From assembly GCA_026400425.1 (NCBI GenBank), contig JAPLPC010000277.1, positions 1 to 8,564 of the forward strand: a stretch of DNA of 8,564 nt. The letters run 5' to 3'. Of this stretch, positions 1 through 6,102 are shown in pieces. Source of the stretch: Hyphomicrobiales bacterium. Its GTDB lineage: Bacteria; Pseudomonadota; Alphaproteobacteria; Rhizobiales; Xanthobacteraceae. Every line of letters starts with the position of its first letter. Position 1 is the first letter of the stretch. The position numbers and the translations under genes are program-made. Below the pieces are notes generated by a model that was not told the origin of the DNA, did no database searches, and worked only from the letters and a program-made list of their open reading frames with translations.

Positions 1-476
1 TCGGTCAGCTTGGTGCACATCAGCTTGCCCTCGTCGGGGCGCTCCACGGTGACGACCATATCCGCCTCGCGCTTGGCCAGCGAGAAGGTGCGCGGCAGGG
101 CGACCAGCTGGATCACCAGATCGGGATTGGCGGCGGCGAAGGCGCCGAGCTTGTCGGCCAGAAAGTAATTGCCGAGCCCGTCCGGCGCGCCGATGCGCAC
201 CGTGCCGGCGATCTTGTCCGCCGCCGACGACAGCTGCGAGCCCACGCGCAGCAGTTCGGACTCGGCGCGTTCGGCGGCGGCGAGCAAAGCGACGCCGGCG
301 GGGGTCAGCGACGAGCCCGTGGTCTGGCGATTGAGCAGCTTGGTCTTGAGGTCTTTTTCCAGCGCGGTGAGCTGGCGCGCGACGGTGGCGTGGTTGAGCT
401 TGAGCCGCTTGGCGGCGCCGAGAATTTGCCCGGTGCGGGCGACTTCGAGGAAAATGCGTACTCTGTCCCAGTCCAT
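1..476 (-). CDS. LysR-family transcriptional regulator, N-terminal part (cut by left edge)
   Basis: Reading leftwards from the ATG at 476, the frame stays open for 158 codons to the window edge. The protein begins MDWDRVRIFLEVARTGQILG and has the classic LysR winged helix-turn-helix at about residues 3-62: helix-turn-helix near 18-37 (AAKRLKLNHATVARQL), then the dimerisation-linker helix with LNR at 48-50 and LTPAG at 57-61. From about residue 92 (TVRIGAPDGLGNYFL) the first strand of the periplasmic-binding-like effector domain starts; most of that domain lies outside the window. An in-frame TAA lies 12 nt upstream of the ATG, so this is the earliest possible start, and a later one would remove the DNA-binding domain. 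The only good Shine-Dalgarno match (GAGGAG, minus strand) is about 16 nt away, which is too far to be typical. The target is unknown; the divergent small gene at 659 and self-regulation are the obvious candidates. Family call is firm, function is not. Confidence 0.93.
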   Translation of the reverse strand, partial: MDWDRVRIFLEVARTGQILGAAKRLKLNHATVARQLTALEKDLKTKLLNRQTTGSSLTPAGVALLAAAERAESELLRVGSQLSSAADKIAGTVRIGAPDGLGNYFLADKLGAFAAANPDLVIQLVALPRTFSLAKREADMVVTVERPDEGKLMCTKLT

Positions 477-528
477 CGCAGGACTTTATGGGCTCCTCAG
501 CGGCTCGGCAATATATCGCGCCGAGTTA

Positions 529-544
529 TGTCCGGTGCCGGACA
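529..544. promoter_or_regulatory. 16-bp palindrome, candidate LysR operator
   Basis: TGTCCGG-TG-CCGGACA is a perfect inverted repeat with 7-bp arms. It sits in the 182-bp gap between the divergent lysR-like gene (start 476) and the small gene at 659. On the minus strand a TATATT (515 down to 510) could be the -10 of the regulator's own promoter; the palindrome would then cover its -35 region, a usual place for LysR self-regulation. It is not an exact T-N11-A box. Its role is inferred from symmetry and position only. Confidence 0.4.
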
Positions 545-604
545 AATTAGACGCGAGCTGCGGGCCGTCGCCGCGCCTCGGACACGTGATTGTCACTCGG
601 CAGA

Positions 605-632
605 CTTGAAAGCCGGGATAGCCTCTCCACAT
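605..632 (+). promoter_or_regulatory. Possible sigma-32-like promoter for the small gene
   Basis: CTTGAAA (605-611), a 15-nt spacer, then CCACAT (627-632) resembles the heat-shock sigma pattern (CTTGAA-spacer-CCCCAT type). It would place the transcript start near 640, shortly before the ribosome binding site at about 647-655. No good housekeeping -10 is seen at the proper distance from TTGAAA. The match is short and could be chance. Confidence 0.25.
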
Positions 633-658
633 CAAAACTTAAAATTGGGAGGTCCCCA

Positions 659-916
659 ATGTCGGCAGCCTATGATCCCGTCACCGTCGCGTTGATGCGC
701 GATGTCCTCAACAAGGTCGTCGCGAAAGTGCCCGAGCAGCATCGTACGTCCGCCAACCAGGCCGCGATCGCAGGCCGCATCCTCGCAACGGCAGCCCAGG
801 GCATTAGGTCAGAGGAAGCGCTCACCAGCGAGGCATTGGCCGAGGTGAAGGAAATCTTCACCGGCCCGGTCGGCATGAAGCGCCTGCACAGCGGTCTGTC
901 GAAAGTGTTCGGCTGA
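659..916 (+). CDS. Small protein of unknown function (85 aa)
   Basis: I do not recognise this protein. The ATG at 659 is chosen over in-frame upstream starts because it follows a strong ribosome binding site (GGGAGG, 4-5 nt before the ATG); the upstream extension would be basic and lacks any such site. The product is 85 residues with no signal peptide, membrane segment, cysteine or metal motif. It is rich in Ala, Val, Glu and Lys and reads as several short amphipathic helices (about residues 7-24, 33-47 and 56-68), with a basic C-terminus (KRLHSGLSKVFG). It has its own leader and a hairpin 11 nt after its stop, so it is probably a single-gene transcript divergent from the LysR-type gene. G/C-biased codons and the strong ribosome site support real coding. 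A DNA- or protein-binding helical protein is possible but unproven. Confidence 0.72.
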   Translation: MSAAYDPVTVALMRDVLNKVVAKVPEQHRTSANQAAIAGRILATAAQGIRSEEALTSEALAEVKEIFTGPVGMKRLHSGLSKVFG

Positions 917-927
917 CGAGTCGGCGA

Positions 928-966
928 GATCGTAGCGCAGATGCAGCGCTCATCCGCACTACGATC
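928..966. terminator. Hairpin between convergent genes, likely bidirectional terminator
   Basis: GATCGTAG (928-935) pairs perfectly with CTACGATC (959-966). Inside it GC (937-938) pairs with GC (956-957) and GATG (940-943) with CATC (951-954), separated by single mismatches around a 7-nt loop. It occupies nearly all of the 55-bp gap between the small gene (stop 914-916) and the aldehyde dehydrogenase (stop codon 972-974, read leftwards). No long U-tract follows on either strand, so termination efficiency is uncertain. Confidence 0.65.
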
Positions 967-971
967 GATGT

Positions 972-2396
972 TTAGCCGAACTTGTGCGAGACGTTCTTCG
1001 TCACCGTGTAGCAGCCGAGGCCTTCGATGCCGCCTTCTCGGCCATAGCCGGAATCCTTGACGCCGCCGAATGGCGTCTCCGCCGTCGAGGCCACGAAGTG
1101 ATTGATGCTGAGATTGCCGGTCTCCACGTCGTTGGCAATCCGCTGCACGTTGTCGGCTGAATGCGTGAACGCATAGGCGGCGAGGCCGAAGGGCAGCGCA
1201 TTCGCCTTGGCAATGGCTTCGTCGAGATCCTTTACCGGATTGATCAGCGCCAGCGGGCCGAACGGCTCTTCGTTCATGGCCAGCGCATCGTCGGGCACAT
1301 CGGCCAGCACGGTGAGTGGATAGAAGTAGCCGCGATTGGCAATGCGTTCGCCGCCGGCCAGCACGCGCGCGCCGCGCTGCCTGGCGTCGCCCACCAGCCG
1401 CTCCATCGCCTCGACGCGGCGCGGATTGGCCAAGGGGCCAAGCTGCGTCGTCGGATCCATCCCGTTGCCGATCTTCAGCGCCGCCGCACCGTCTGCAAAG
1501 GTCTTGGCGAACACCTCGAAATTCTTCTCCTGCACGAAGAAGCGCGTCGGCGCGACGCAGACCTGGCCGGCATTGCGCGATTTGGTGGCGACCGATGCCC
1601 TGGCGGTCGCCACCGGATCGACATCGTCGCACACGATCACCGGACCGTGGCCGCCGAGCTCCATGATGGCCGGCTTCATCGCCTGGCCCGCCATGGCGGC
1701 GAGATGCTTGCCGACCGGCACCGAGCCGGTGAAGGTGATCAGGCGAATGGCGTCATGCGGCACCAGATAGCTTGATATGTCGGCGGGATCGCCGAACACC
1801 AGATTGAGCACGCCCGGTGGCAGGCCGGCATCGTGGAAGGCGCGCACCAGCTGCAGCGCGCCGGCCGGGGTTTCCTCCGACGCCTTGAGAATGATCGAGC
1901 AGCCCGACGACAGCGCGCCGGCGACCTTGCGGCCGGGTGAGCTCATCGGAAAATTCCACGGCGAGAACGCGGCCACCGGTCCGATCGGCTGGCGATACAC
2001 CGTGTGCTGCAAGCCAGGTCCGGCCGGGATCACGCGGCCATACATCCGCATCCCCTCGGTGGCATCCCATTCGATGATCTCGGCGCCGCGCAGAATTTCG
2101 AGCCTGGCCTGATCGAGCGGCTTGCCCTGTTCGAGCGTCATCGCGACGGCCATCTCGTCCACGCGCGAACGGATCAGTGCTGCGGCTTTCAGGATGATCT
2201 GCGCGCGCGCATTCGGCGCGGTCCTGCGCCAGACGTGAAAGCCGCGCACCGCCGCATCCAGTGCATCGTCGAGATCGGCGCGGGTGGCGTGCGGCACGGT
2301 GCCCAGCACGCTCTCGTCGGCGGGATTGATGATCGGCGTGCCGGAAGCCCGGCGCCAGTGTCCATCCACGTAAAGCTCGATCTCTGGATAGGCCAT
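972..2396 (-). CDS. NAD(P)-dependent aldehyde dehydrogenase (succinate-semialdehyde-dehydrogenase-like)
   Basis: A full-length (474 aa) cytoplasmic aldehyde dehydrogenase, oxidising an aldehyde to a carboxylate with NAD(P)+. All catalytic features are visible: Asn148 in PWNFP, the FTGS cofactor turn at 222-225, the general base Glu246 in MELGG, the nucleophile Cys280 in GQVCVAPTR, and Glu377 in NEEPFGP. The C-terminal TPFGGVKDSGYGREGG segment (441-456) is typical of the succinate-semialdehyde/glutarate-semialdehyde group. The ATG at 2396 is preferred to a GTG four codons upstream (2408), because GGAG lies 6 nt before the ATG. One local peculiarity is ELGGHGPVIV where the group often has ELGGNAP. 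It is divergently transcribed from the 2575 operon across a shared 178-bp promoter region, so it is probably co-regulated and acts on an aldehyde produced by that pathway. The family is certain; the substrate is not determined by sequence. Confidence 0.95.
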   Translation of the reverse strand: MAYPEIELYVDGHWRRASGTPIINPADESVLGTVPHATRADLDDALDAAVRGFHVWRRTAPNARAQIILKAAALIRSRVDEMAVAMTLEQGKPLDQARLEILRGAEIIEWDATEGMRMYGRVIPAGPGLQHTVYRQPIGPVAAFSPWNFPMSSPGRKVAGALSSGCSIILKASEETPAGALQLVRAFHDAGLPPGVLNLVFGDPADISSYLVPHDAIRLITFTGSVPVGKHLAAMAGQAMKPAIMELGGHGPVIVCDDVDPVATARASVATKSRNAGQVCVAPTRFFVQEKNFEVFAKTFADGAAALKIGNGMDPTTQLGPLANPRRVEAMERLVGDARQRGARVLAGGERIANRGYFYPLTVLADVPDDALAMNEEPFGPLALINPVKDLDEAIAKANALPFGLAAYAFTHSADNVQRIANDVETGNLSINHFVASTAETPFGGVKDSGYGREGGIEGLGCYTVTKNVSHKFG

Positions 2397-2574
2397 TCGC
2401 AACTCCACTTTCTTGTCGCTGGAGACGGTTGACTCCGCCTCGCTTGCGCGGCATCAAGCATATATTCGTATAATAGAACAAGAGTTCTGTCAGATAGAAC
2501 GATGAGATGCTGGATACGGCGCGAGCCGAACGCGCGGAAAACAAGCTTCGACAACAAGGGTGGGGAGTAGAGAC
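2397..2574. promoter_or_regulatory. Divergent promoter region between aldehyde dehydrogenase and binding-protein operon
   Basis: This 178-bp gap contains a markedly AT-rich patch (about 2459-2500) in GC-rich surroundings. A perfect TATAAT lies at 2469-2474 on the plus strand. The best -35 match is weak (TTGCGC at 2444-2449, 19-nt spacer). On the minus strand TATTAT (2475 down to 2470) could serve the aldehyde dehydrogenase. AGAAC/GTTCT half-sites at 2475, 2484 and 2496 overlap or follow these elements, so one bound regulator could control both directions. Promoter boundaries are predicted from motifs only. Confidence 0.55.
2473..2500. promoter_or_regulatory. Clustered half-sites, candidate IclR operator
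   Basis: GTTCTGTCAGATAGAAC (2484-2500) is a 17-bp pseudo-palindrome: 8-bp arms around a central A, with 7 of 8 positions complementary. A further half-site, ATAGAAC (2473-2479), repeats the right half (2494-2500) exactly 21 bp away, about two helical turns, and also forms AGAAC-N4-GTTCT with the left arm. Many IclR-family proteins bind short pseudo-palindromes of roughly this size, and the operon encodes such a protein. A site just downstream of the plus-strand TATAAT would suit repression. Assignment to that regulator is inferred. Confidence 0.5.
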
Positions 2575-3570
2575 ATGAGAGGGCACAAGGCCGCGTGGTC
2601 GTTGACACGCCGTGCTGCAATCGCAGGCGCATTCGCCGTGAGCGCGATGGCGGTGATGCCGGCACAGGCGCAGGACGCCTATCCGAGCAAGATGATCCGA
2701 TTGCTGGTGCCGTTTCCTGCCGGCAGCGCCACCGATGTCGAAGCGCGCTTTCTCGCCGAGAAAGTCGGCGCCGTGCTCGGCCAGAAGCTGCTGGTCGACA
2801 ACAAGCCGGGCGCCAACGCCAATATCGGCGCCGCCGAGGTCGCGCGCGCGGCGGGCGATGGCTACACGCTGTATCTCGCCACCAACTCCACCCATTCGGC
2901 CAATGTGCATCTCTACAACAAGATGCCGTTCGATCCCGTCGCCGACTTCACGCCGATCGCGCGGCTGACGCGCAATCCGCTGGTGATGGTGGTCGCCAAG
3001 GACTTTCCGGCCAAGGACCTCAAGGAATTCATCGCCTACGCGAAGGCCAATCCCGGCAAATTGAGCTACGGCTCCGGCAACACCGGCAGCATGGCGGCGG
3101 CGCAACTCGTGAAGTCGATGGCCACGATCGACGCGGTGCGGATTTCCTATCCCGGCACGCCGCAGGCGATCACCGATCTGCTCGGCGGCCGCATCGAATT
3201 CATCATCACCGACGTCGCCGTGACGCGCGAGTTCATCAACAATGGCAGCCTGCGCGCGCTCGGCGTGACGACGGTGCAGAAGGTGTCGTCGTTGCCGAAC
3301 GTTTCGCCGATGGCCGAGGTCGGTTTGCCCGGCTACGATTTCGCCGCCTGGAGCGGGTTGTTCGGTCCGAAGAACATGCCGGCCGATATTGTCGAGAAGC
3401 TCAACAAGGCCTTCCTGCAAGTGATGGCCACCGACGAGGCGAAGAAGTTCTTCGCCGATATCGGCCTCGAGCCGGATGTCTCGTCGCCCGCAGGTCTCGC
3501 CGAACACGTCACCAAGCAGACCGAGTTGTGGGGGAAAATCATCAAGGAGTCCGGCCTTGAAAAAATCTGA
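2575..3570 (+). CDS. TctC/Bug-family tripartite tricarboxylate transporter substrate-binding protein
   Basis: A 331-residue periplasmic binding protein of the TctC/Bug family, normally the soluble partner of a TctA/TctB membrane pair importing carboxylates. The signal peptide has a twin-arginine-like TRR at 11-13, a hydrophobic stretch at 14-29, and probable cleavage after AQA (30-32) before QDAYPSK. Family features follow: LLVPFPAGSATDVEAR (43-58), VDNKPGANANIGAAEVAR (74-91), DGYTLY (95-100), GKLSYGSGNTGS (161-172) and YPGTPQAITDLLGGRIEF (192-209). There is no cysteine. The ATG at 2575 is chosen over a GTG at 2560 because GGGGAG (2562-2567) lies 7 nt before it. It is first in the operon, and no tctA or tctB lies in the window, so it may be an orphan or use a membrane pair elsewhere. 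Ligands in this expanded family vary widely (citrate, aromatic acids, amino acids), so the substrate is open. Confidence 0.93.
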   Translation: MRGHKAAWSLTRRAAIAGAFAVSAMAVMPAQAQDAYPSKMIRLLVPFPAGSATDVEARFLAEKVGAVLGQKLLVDNKPGANANIGAAEVARAAGDGYTLYLATNSTHSANVHLYNKMPFDPVADFTPIARLTRNPLVMVVAKDFPAKDLKEFIAYAKANPGKLSYGSGNTGSMAAAQLVKSMATIDAVRISYPGTPQAITDLLGGRIEFIITDVAVTREFINNGSLRALGVTTVQKVSSLPNVSPMAEVGLPGYDFAAWSGLFGPKNMPADIVEKLNKAFLQVMATDEAKKFFADIGLEPDVSSPAGLAEHVTKQTELWGKIIKESGLEKI

Positions 3571-3952
3571 TCCCGTCAATGCCTGCTTCGGGCAGCTGCC
3601 GGCGCTGCTGGAACGCGACGCCGCGCTGATCCAGCGCGGGCGATTCTGCGACGTCGATTGCCTGCTGGGCTCGACCGAACAGAGCTATCACGTCGCCATT
3701 CGTGCAGGCCGCATCATCGACATGGTTCCGGCCCCCGTGCTGATGCGCTCATGGACGTTCGGCTATCGCGCCACGCCCGACGCTTGGACGGCGTTCTGGC
3801 AGCCGATGCCGAAGGCCGGCTGGCACGATCTGTTGTCGCTCACCAAGCGCGGCGAAGCCACGTTGGAAGGCGACATCAAGCCGTTCATGACCAACCTGCA
3901 ATATTTCAAGGATCTGCTCGCTCTCCCGCGCAACACCGGAGGTGCAGCATGA
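3557..3952 (+). CDS. SCP2-like (sterol-carrier-type) small protein, TTG start
   Basis: A 131-residue soluble protein with no signal peptide. The start is taken as TTG at 3557: AAGGAG (3544-3549) lies 7 nt upstream, and the resulting MKKSDPVNACFGQLP begins 14 nt before the end of the preceding gene, a typical coupled overlap. An ATG at 3476 lies deep inside that gene without a ribosome site. The layout resembles an SCP2/alkyl-binding fold: an N-terminal helix (about 12-27), strands near 41-58 (SYHVAIRAGRIIDMVP), a WTFGYRATPDAWTAFW segment (66-81), and a C-terminal part ALxGxxxxxxxN-like, seen here as ATLEGDIKPFMTNLQYFKDLL (101-121), where SCP2 proteins have a strand followed by a helix. Such domains bind lipids or hydrophobic acyl groups. 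The stop overlaps the hydrolase ATG by 4 nt, so the two are probably made together and may act on the same substrate. Fold assignment is from pattern only. Confidence 0.75.
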   Translation: MKKSDPVNACFGQLPALLERDAALIQRGRFCDVDCLLGSTEQSYHVAIRAGRIIDMVPAPVLMRSWTFGYRATPDAWTAFWQPMPKAGWHDLLSLTKRGEATLEGDIKPFMTNLQYFKDLLALPRNTGGAA

Positions 3953-4806
3953 GCGCCTATATCGAGCCGATGGTCGGCCGCTACGTGCATGTCGATATCG
4001 ACGGCACCCTGCACCGCATCTATTTCGAGGAAGCCGGCCAAGGCATTCCCCTGGTCTGTCTGCACACCGCCGGCTCCGACAATCGGCAGTGGCGCTATCT
4101 GCTGGCCGATGAGGAGTTCACCAAGCACTTCCGCATCATCGCGTTCGATCTGCCCTGGCATGGCAAATCGAATCCGCCGGCGAATTGGGATGGGTCGGAA
4201 TATCGGCTCACCACCAAGCGCTACACGCAGACCATCCGCGCGTTTTGTAACGCGCTCGATCTCGACAAGCCGGTGGTGATGGGCTGCTCGATCGGCGGCC
4301 GTATCGTGCTCAACCTCGCCATCGATCATGCCAGCGAATTCCGCGCATTGATCGGTCTCGAAGCCGCCGACTTCCAGGCGCCGTGGTACGACACCGCCTG
4401 GCTCAATCGGCCGGACATCCACGGCGGCGAAGTCTGCGCCGCGCTGGTCTCGGGCCTCGTCGCGCCGCAGTCGCCGGCCGAGGCGCGGATGGAAACGCTG
4501 TGGGCCTACCAGCAGGGCGGCCCCGGCGTGTTCAAGGGTGATCTGTATTTCTATCGCGTCGACGGCGACCTGCGCGGCCGCACCAAGGCGATCGATACCA
4601 AGCTGTGCCCGCTCTATCTGCTCACCGGCGAATACGATTTCTCGTGTTCGCCCGAAGACACCGTGCGTACGGCGGCCGGCATTACCGGCGCGGACGTCAC
4701 GGTCATGGAGCAACTCGGTCATTTTCCCATGAGCGAGCATCCTGCGCAGTTCCGGCGCTACATCGCGCCGGTGCTGGAGACGATCAAACAAAAACACATT
4801 TCTTGA
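3949..4806 (+). CDS. Alpha/beta-fold hydrolase
   Basis: A 285-residue cytoplasmic alpha/beta hydrolase with a complete catalytic set. The oxyanion-hole loop is HTAGSDNRQW (39-48), strand and turn FDLPWHGKS (66-74), the nucleophile elbow GCSIG places Ser114, Asp230 lies in LTGEYDFS, and His258 in LGHFPMSEHP. The cap region (about 140-205) is rich in aromatic residues (FQAPWYDTAW, YFYRVDGD), suggesting a bulky or aromatic ligand pocket. The ATG overlaps the stop of the SCP2-like gene (ATGA), with GGAGGT 5 nt upstream. Members include meta-cleavage hydrolases, enol-lactone hydrolases, esterases and lipases; the core resembles the hydrolases found in carboxylate and aromatic catabolic clusters. 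An ester, lactone, thioester or C-C bond are all possible substrates. Confidence 0.93.
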   Translation: MSAYIEPMVGRYVHVDIDGTLHRIYFEEAGQGIPLVCLHTAGSDNRQWRYLLADEEFTKHFRIIAFDLPWHGKSNPPANWDGSEYRLTTKRYTQTIRAFCNALDLDKPVVMGCSIGGRIVLNLAIDHASEFRALIGLEAADFQAPWYDTAWLNRPDIHGGEVCAALVSGLVAPQSPAEARMETLWAYQQGGPGVFKGDLYFYRVDGDLRGRTKAIDTKLCPLYLLTGEYDFSCSPEDTVRTAAGITGADVTVMEQLGHFPMSEHPAQFRRYIAPVLETIKQKHIS

Positions 4807-4819
4807 GGAGGGGGTTCCA

Positions 4820-6025
4820 ATGACTTCAATGAAAAGCGCACTCTATATGTCCGCAGCACTCGTGCTGTCGGCGCGCGCGGCTAGCGCGGCCGAGACCATC
4901 AAGATCGGCGTGCTCAACGACCAATCCGGCGTGTTCGCCGACAATGGCGGCACCGGCTCGGTGGCGGCTGCGAAGCTTGCAGCCGAAGAGTTCGGCGGCG
5001 AGATCAACGGCCAGAAAATCGAGATCGTCACGGCCGATCACCAGAACAAGCCCGACGTCGCTGCGGCCACCGCGCGCCGCTGGTTCGACACCGACAACGT
5101 CGACATGATCGCCGATGGTGCGGCCTCCTCCGCCGGCTTCGCCATCCTCGAAGTTGCCAGGCAGAAGAACAAGATCTTCACCATCAGCGGTCCCGGCTCG
5201 TCGGATTTCACCGGCAAGGCCTGTTCGCCGGTTTCGTTTCACTTCAACTACGACACCTATGCTCTGTCCAAGCTGACCTCGGAAGCCATCACCAAGGCCG
5301 GCGGCAACACCTGGTATTTCATCTCCGCCGACTATGCCTTCGGCCACGCGCTGCAGCGTGACGCCACCAAGTTCATCGAAGGCGCCGGCGGCAAGGTGAT
5401 CGGGTCGTCCGCGCATCCGCTGGGCACCGCCGACATGGCGTCGTTCCTGCTGCAGGCGCAGGGTTCCAAGGCCAAGGTGGTCGGCCTCGCGACCTCCGGC
5501 GCTGACGTGCAGACCGCCATCAAGCAGGCCGGCGAATTCGGCATCGTCGAGAGCGGCCAGCAACTTGCCGGTCTTCTCGTCTTCATCACCGACGTCAATG
5601 CACTCGGCCTCAAAGCGACCCAGGGCCTGCAGGTGACGACGTCGTTCTATTGGGATCTCAACGACAGCACACGCGCCTGGACGAAGAAATATCTCGCGCT
5701 GACCGGCGGCAAAGTGCCGAGCATGGTGCAGGCCGGCGTCTATAGCGGCGTGCATCATTATCTCGCTGCGGTGAAAGCGGCCGGCACCAAGGATTCCGCC
5801 ACGGTGGCCAAGAAGATGCACGAGCTGAAGGTCAATGACGCTTACAACAAGGACGTCACCGTGCGTCCCGATGGCCGCGTGCTGCACGACATGTATCTGG
5901 TGCAGGTCAAGAAGCCGGACGAGTCCAAGTACAAGTTCGATTACTACAAGGTCATCACCACGTCGCCGGGCGAACAGGCGTTCCGCCCGATGAGCGAAGG
6001 CAACTGCCCGCTGGTCAAGGGCTGA
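4820..6025 (+). CDS. LivK-type ABC transporter substrate-binding protein
   Basis: A 401-residue periplasmic binding protein of the branched-chain-amino-acid type (type I fold, Peripla_BP_6). The signal peptide has Lys5, a hydrophobic core at about 7-19 and cleavage after ASA (21-23) before AETIKIG. Family features are IKIGVLNDQSGVFADNGG (27-44), the GAASSAGFAILEVA ligand-loop region (100-113), TISGPGSSDFTGKAC (121-135), ADYAFGHALQRD (170-181) and FITDVNALGL (255-264). There are only two cysteines, C135 and C396, which could form a disulfide after export (inference). GAGGAGG precedes the ATG at 4820 by about 7 nt; an in-frame ATG at 4829 is possible. Homologues of this kind are very numerous in Bradyrhizobium-like bacteria and often bind aromatic or other carboxylates rather than amino acids. 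The matching permeases and ATPases are not in the window. It starts 13 nt after the hydrolase and is followed by a strong hairpin. Confidence 0.94.
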   Translation: MTSMKSALYMSAALVLSARAASAAETIKIGVLNDQSGVFADNGGTGSVAAAKLAAEEFGGEINGQKIEIVTADHQNKPDVAAATARRWFDTDNVDMIADGAASSAGFAILEVARQKNKIFTISGPGSSDFTGKACSPVSFHFNYDTYALSKLTSEAITKAGGNTWYFISADYAFGHALQRDATKFIEGAGGKVIGSSAHPLGTADMASFLLQAQGSKAKVVGLATSGADVQTAIKQAGEFGIVESGQQLAGLLVFITDVNALGLKATQGLQVTTSFYWDLNDSTRAWTKKYLALTGGKVPSMVQAGVYSGVHHYLAAVKAAGTKDSATVAKKMHELKVNDAYNKDVTVRPDGRVLHDMYLVQVKKPDESKYKFDYYKVITTSPGEQAFRPMSEGNCPLVKG

Positions 6026-6037
6026 TTCACCAAGCGC

Positions 6038-6066
6038 AGGCGGACGCAGCGTGGCTGCGTCCGCCT
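6038..6066 (+). terminator. Perfect 13-bp hairpin inside the operon
   Basis: AGGCGGACGCAGC (6038-6050) and GCTGCGTCCGCCT (6054-6066) are exact reverse complements around a 3-nt loop (GTG), 12 nt after the binding-protein stop. The sequence after it (CTCCGATCTCGATTT) has only a weak T run. It may be a partial terminator or a 3'-end stabiliser that keeps binding-protein mRNA higher than the downstream enzyme mRNA, as is common after binding-protein genes in transport operons. The structure is seen directly; the role is inferred. Confidence 0.7.
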
Positions 6067-6102
6067 CTCCGATCTCGATTTGGAATGAAAAAGGAAAGCG
6101 GC

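Noticed and set aside
586..596. GTGA-TTG-TCAC short palindrome
   Set aside because: Only 4-bp arms with a 3-bp spacer; it does not fit CRP/FNR spacing and is expected by chance at this length.
2595..3560. 321-codon plus-strand frame inside the tctC-like gene
   Set aside because: A frame-shifted reading (Arg/Gln/His-rich) of the genuine binding-protein gene.
1753..3579. 608-codon open frame on the minus strand crossing the divergent promoter and the tctC-like gene
   Set aside because: It is antisense to the tctC-like gene and out of frame within the aldehyde dehydrogenase. Its composition (Arg, Gly, Ala, His-rich) is typical of shadow frames in GC-rich DNA, it has no family motif, and it would span the AT-rich promoter region.
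3763..4797. 344-codon antisense open frame opposite the hydrolase
   Set aside because: Shadow of the hydrolase frame: low-complexity Arg/Ala/Gly/Asp composition, no recognisable domain, while the sense strand has a complete catalytic triad.
4826..5887. 353-codon antisense open frame opposite the LivK-type gene
   Set aside because: Same reason: it mirrors the G/C-biased codons of the sense gene and has no ribosome site or domain.
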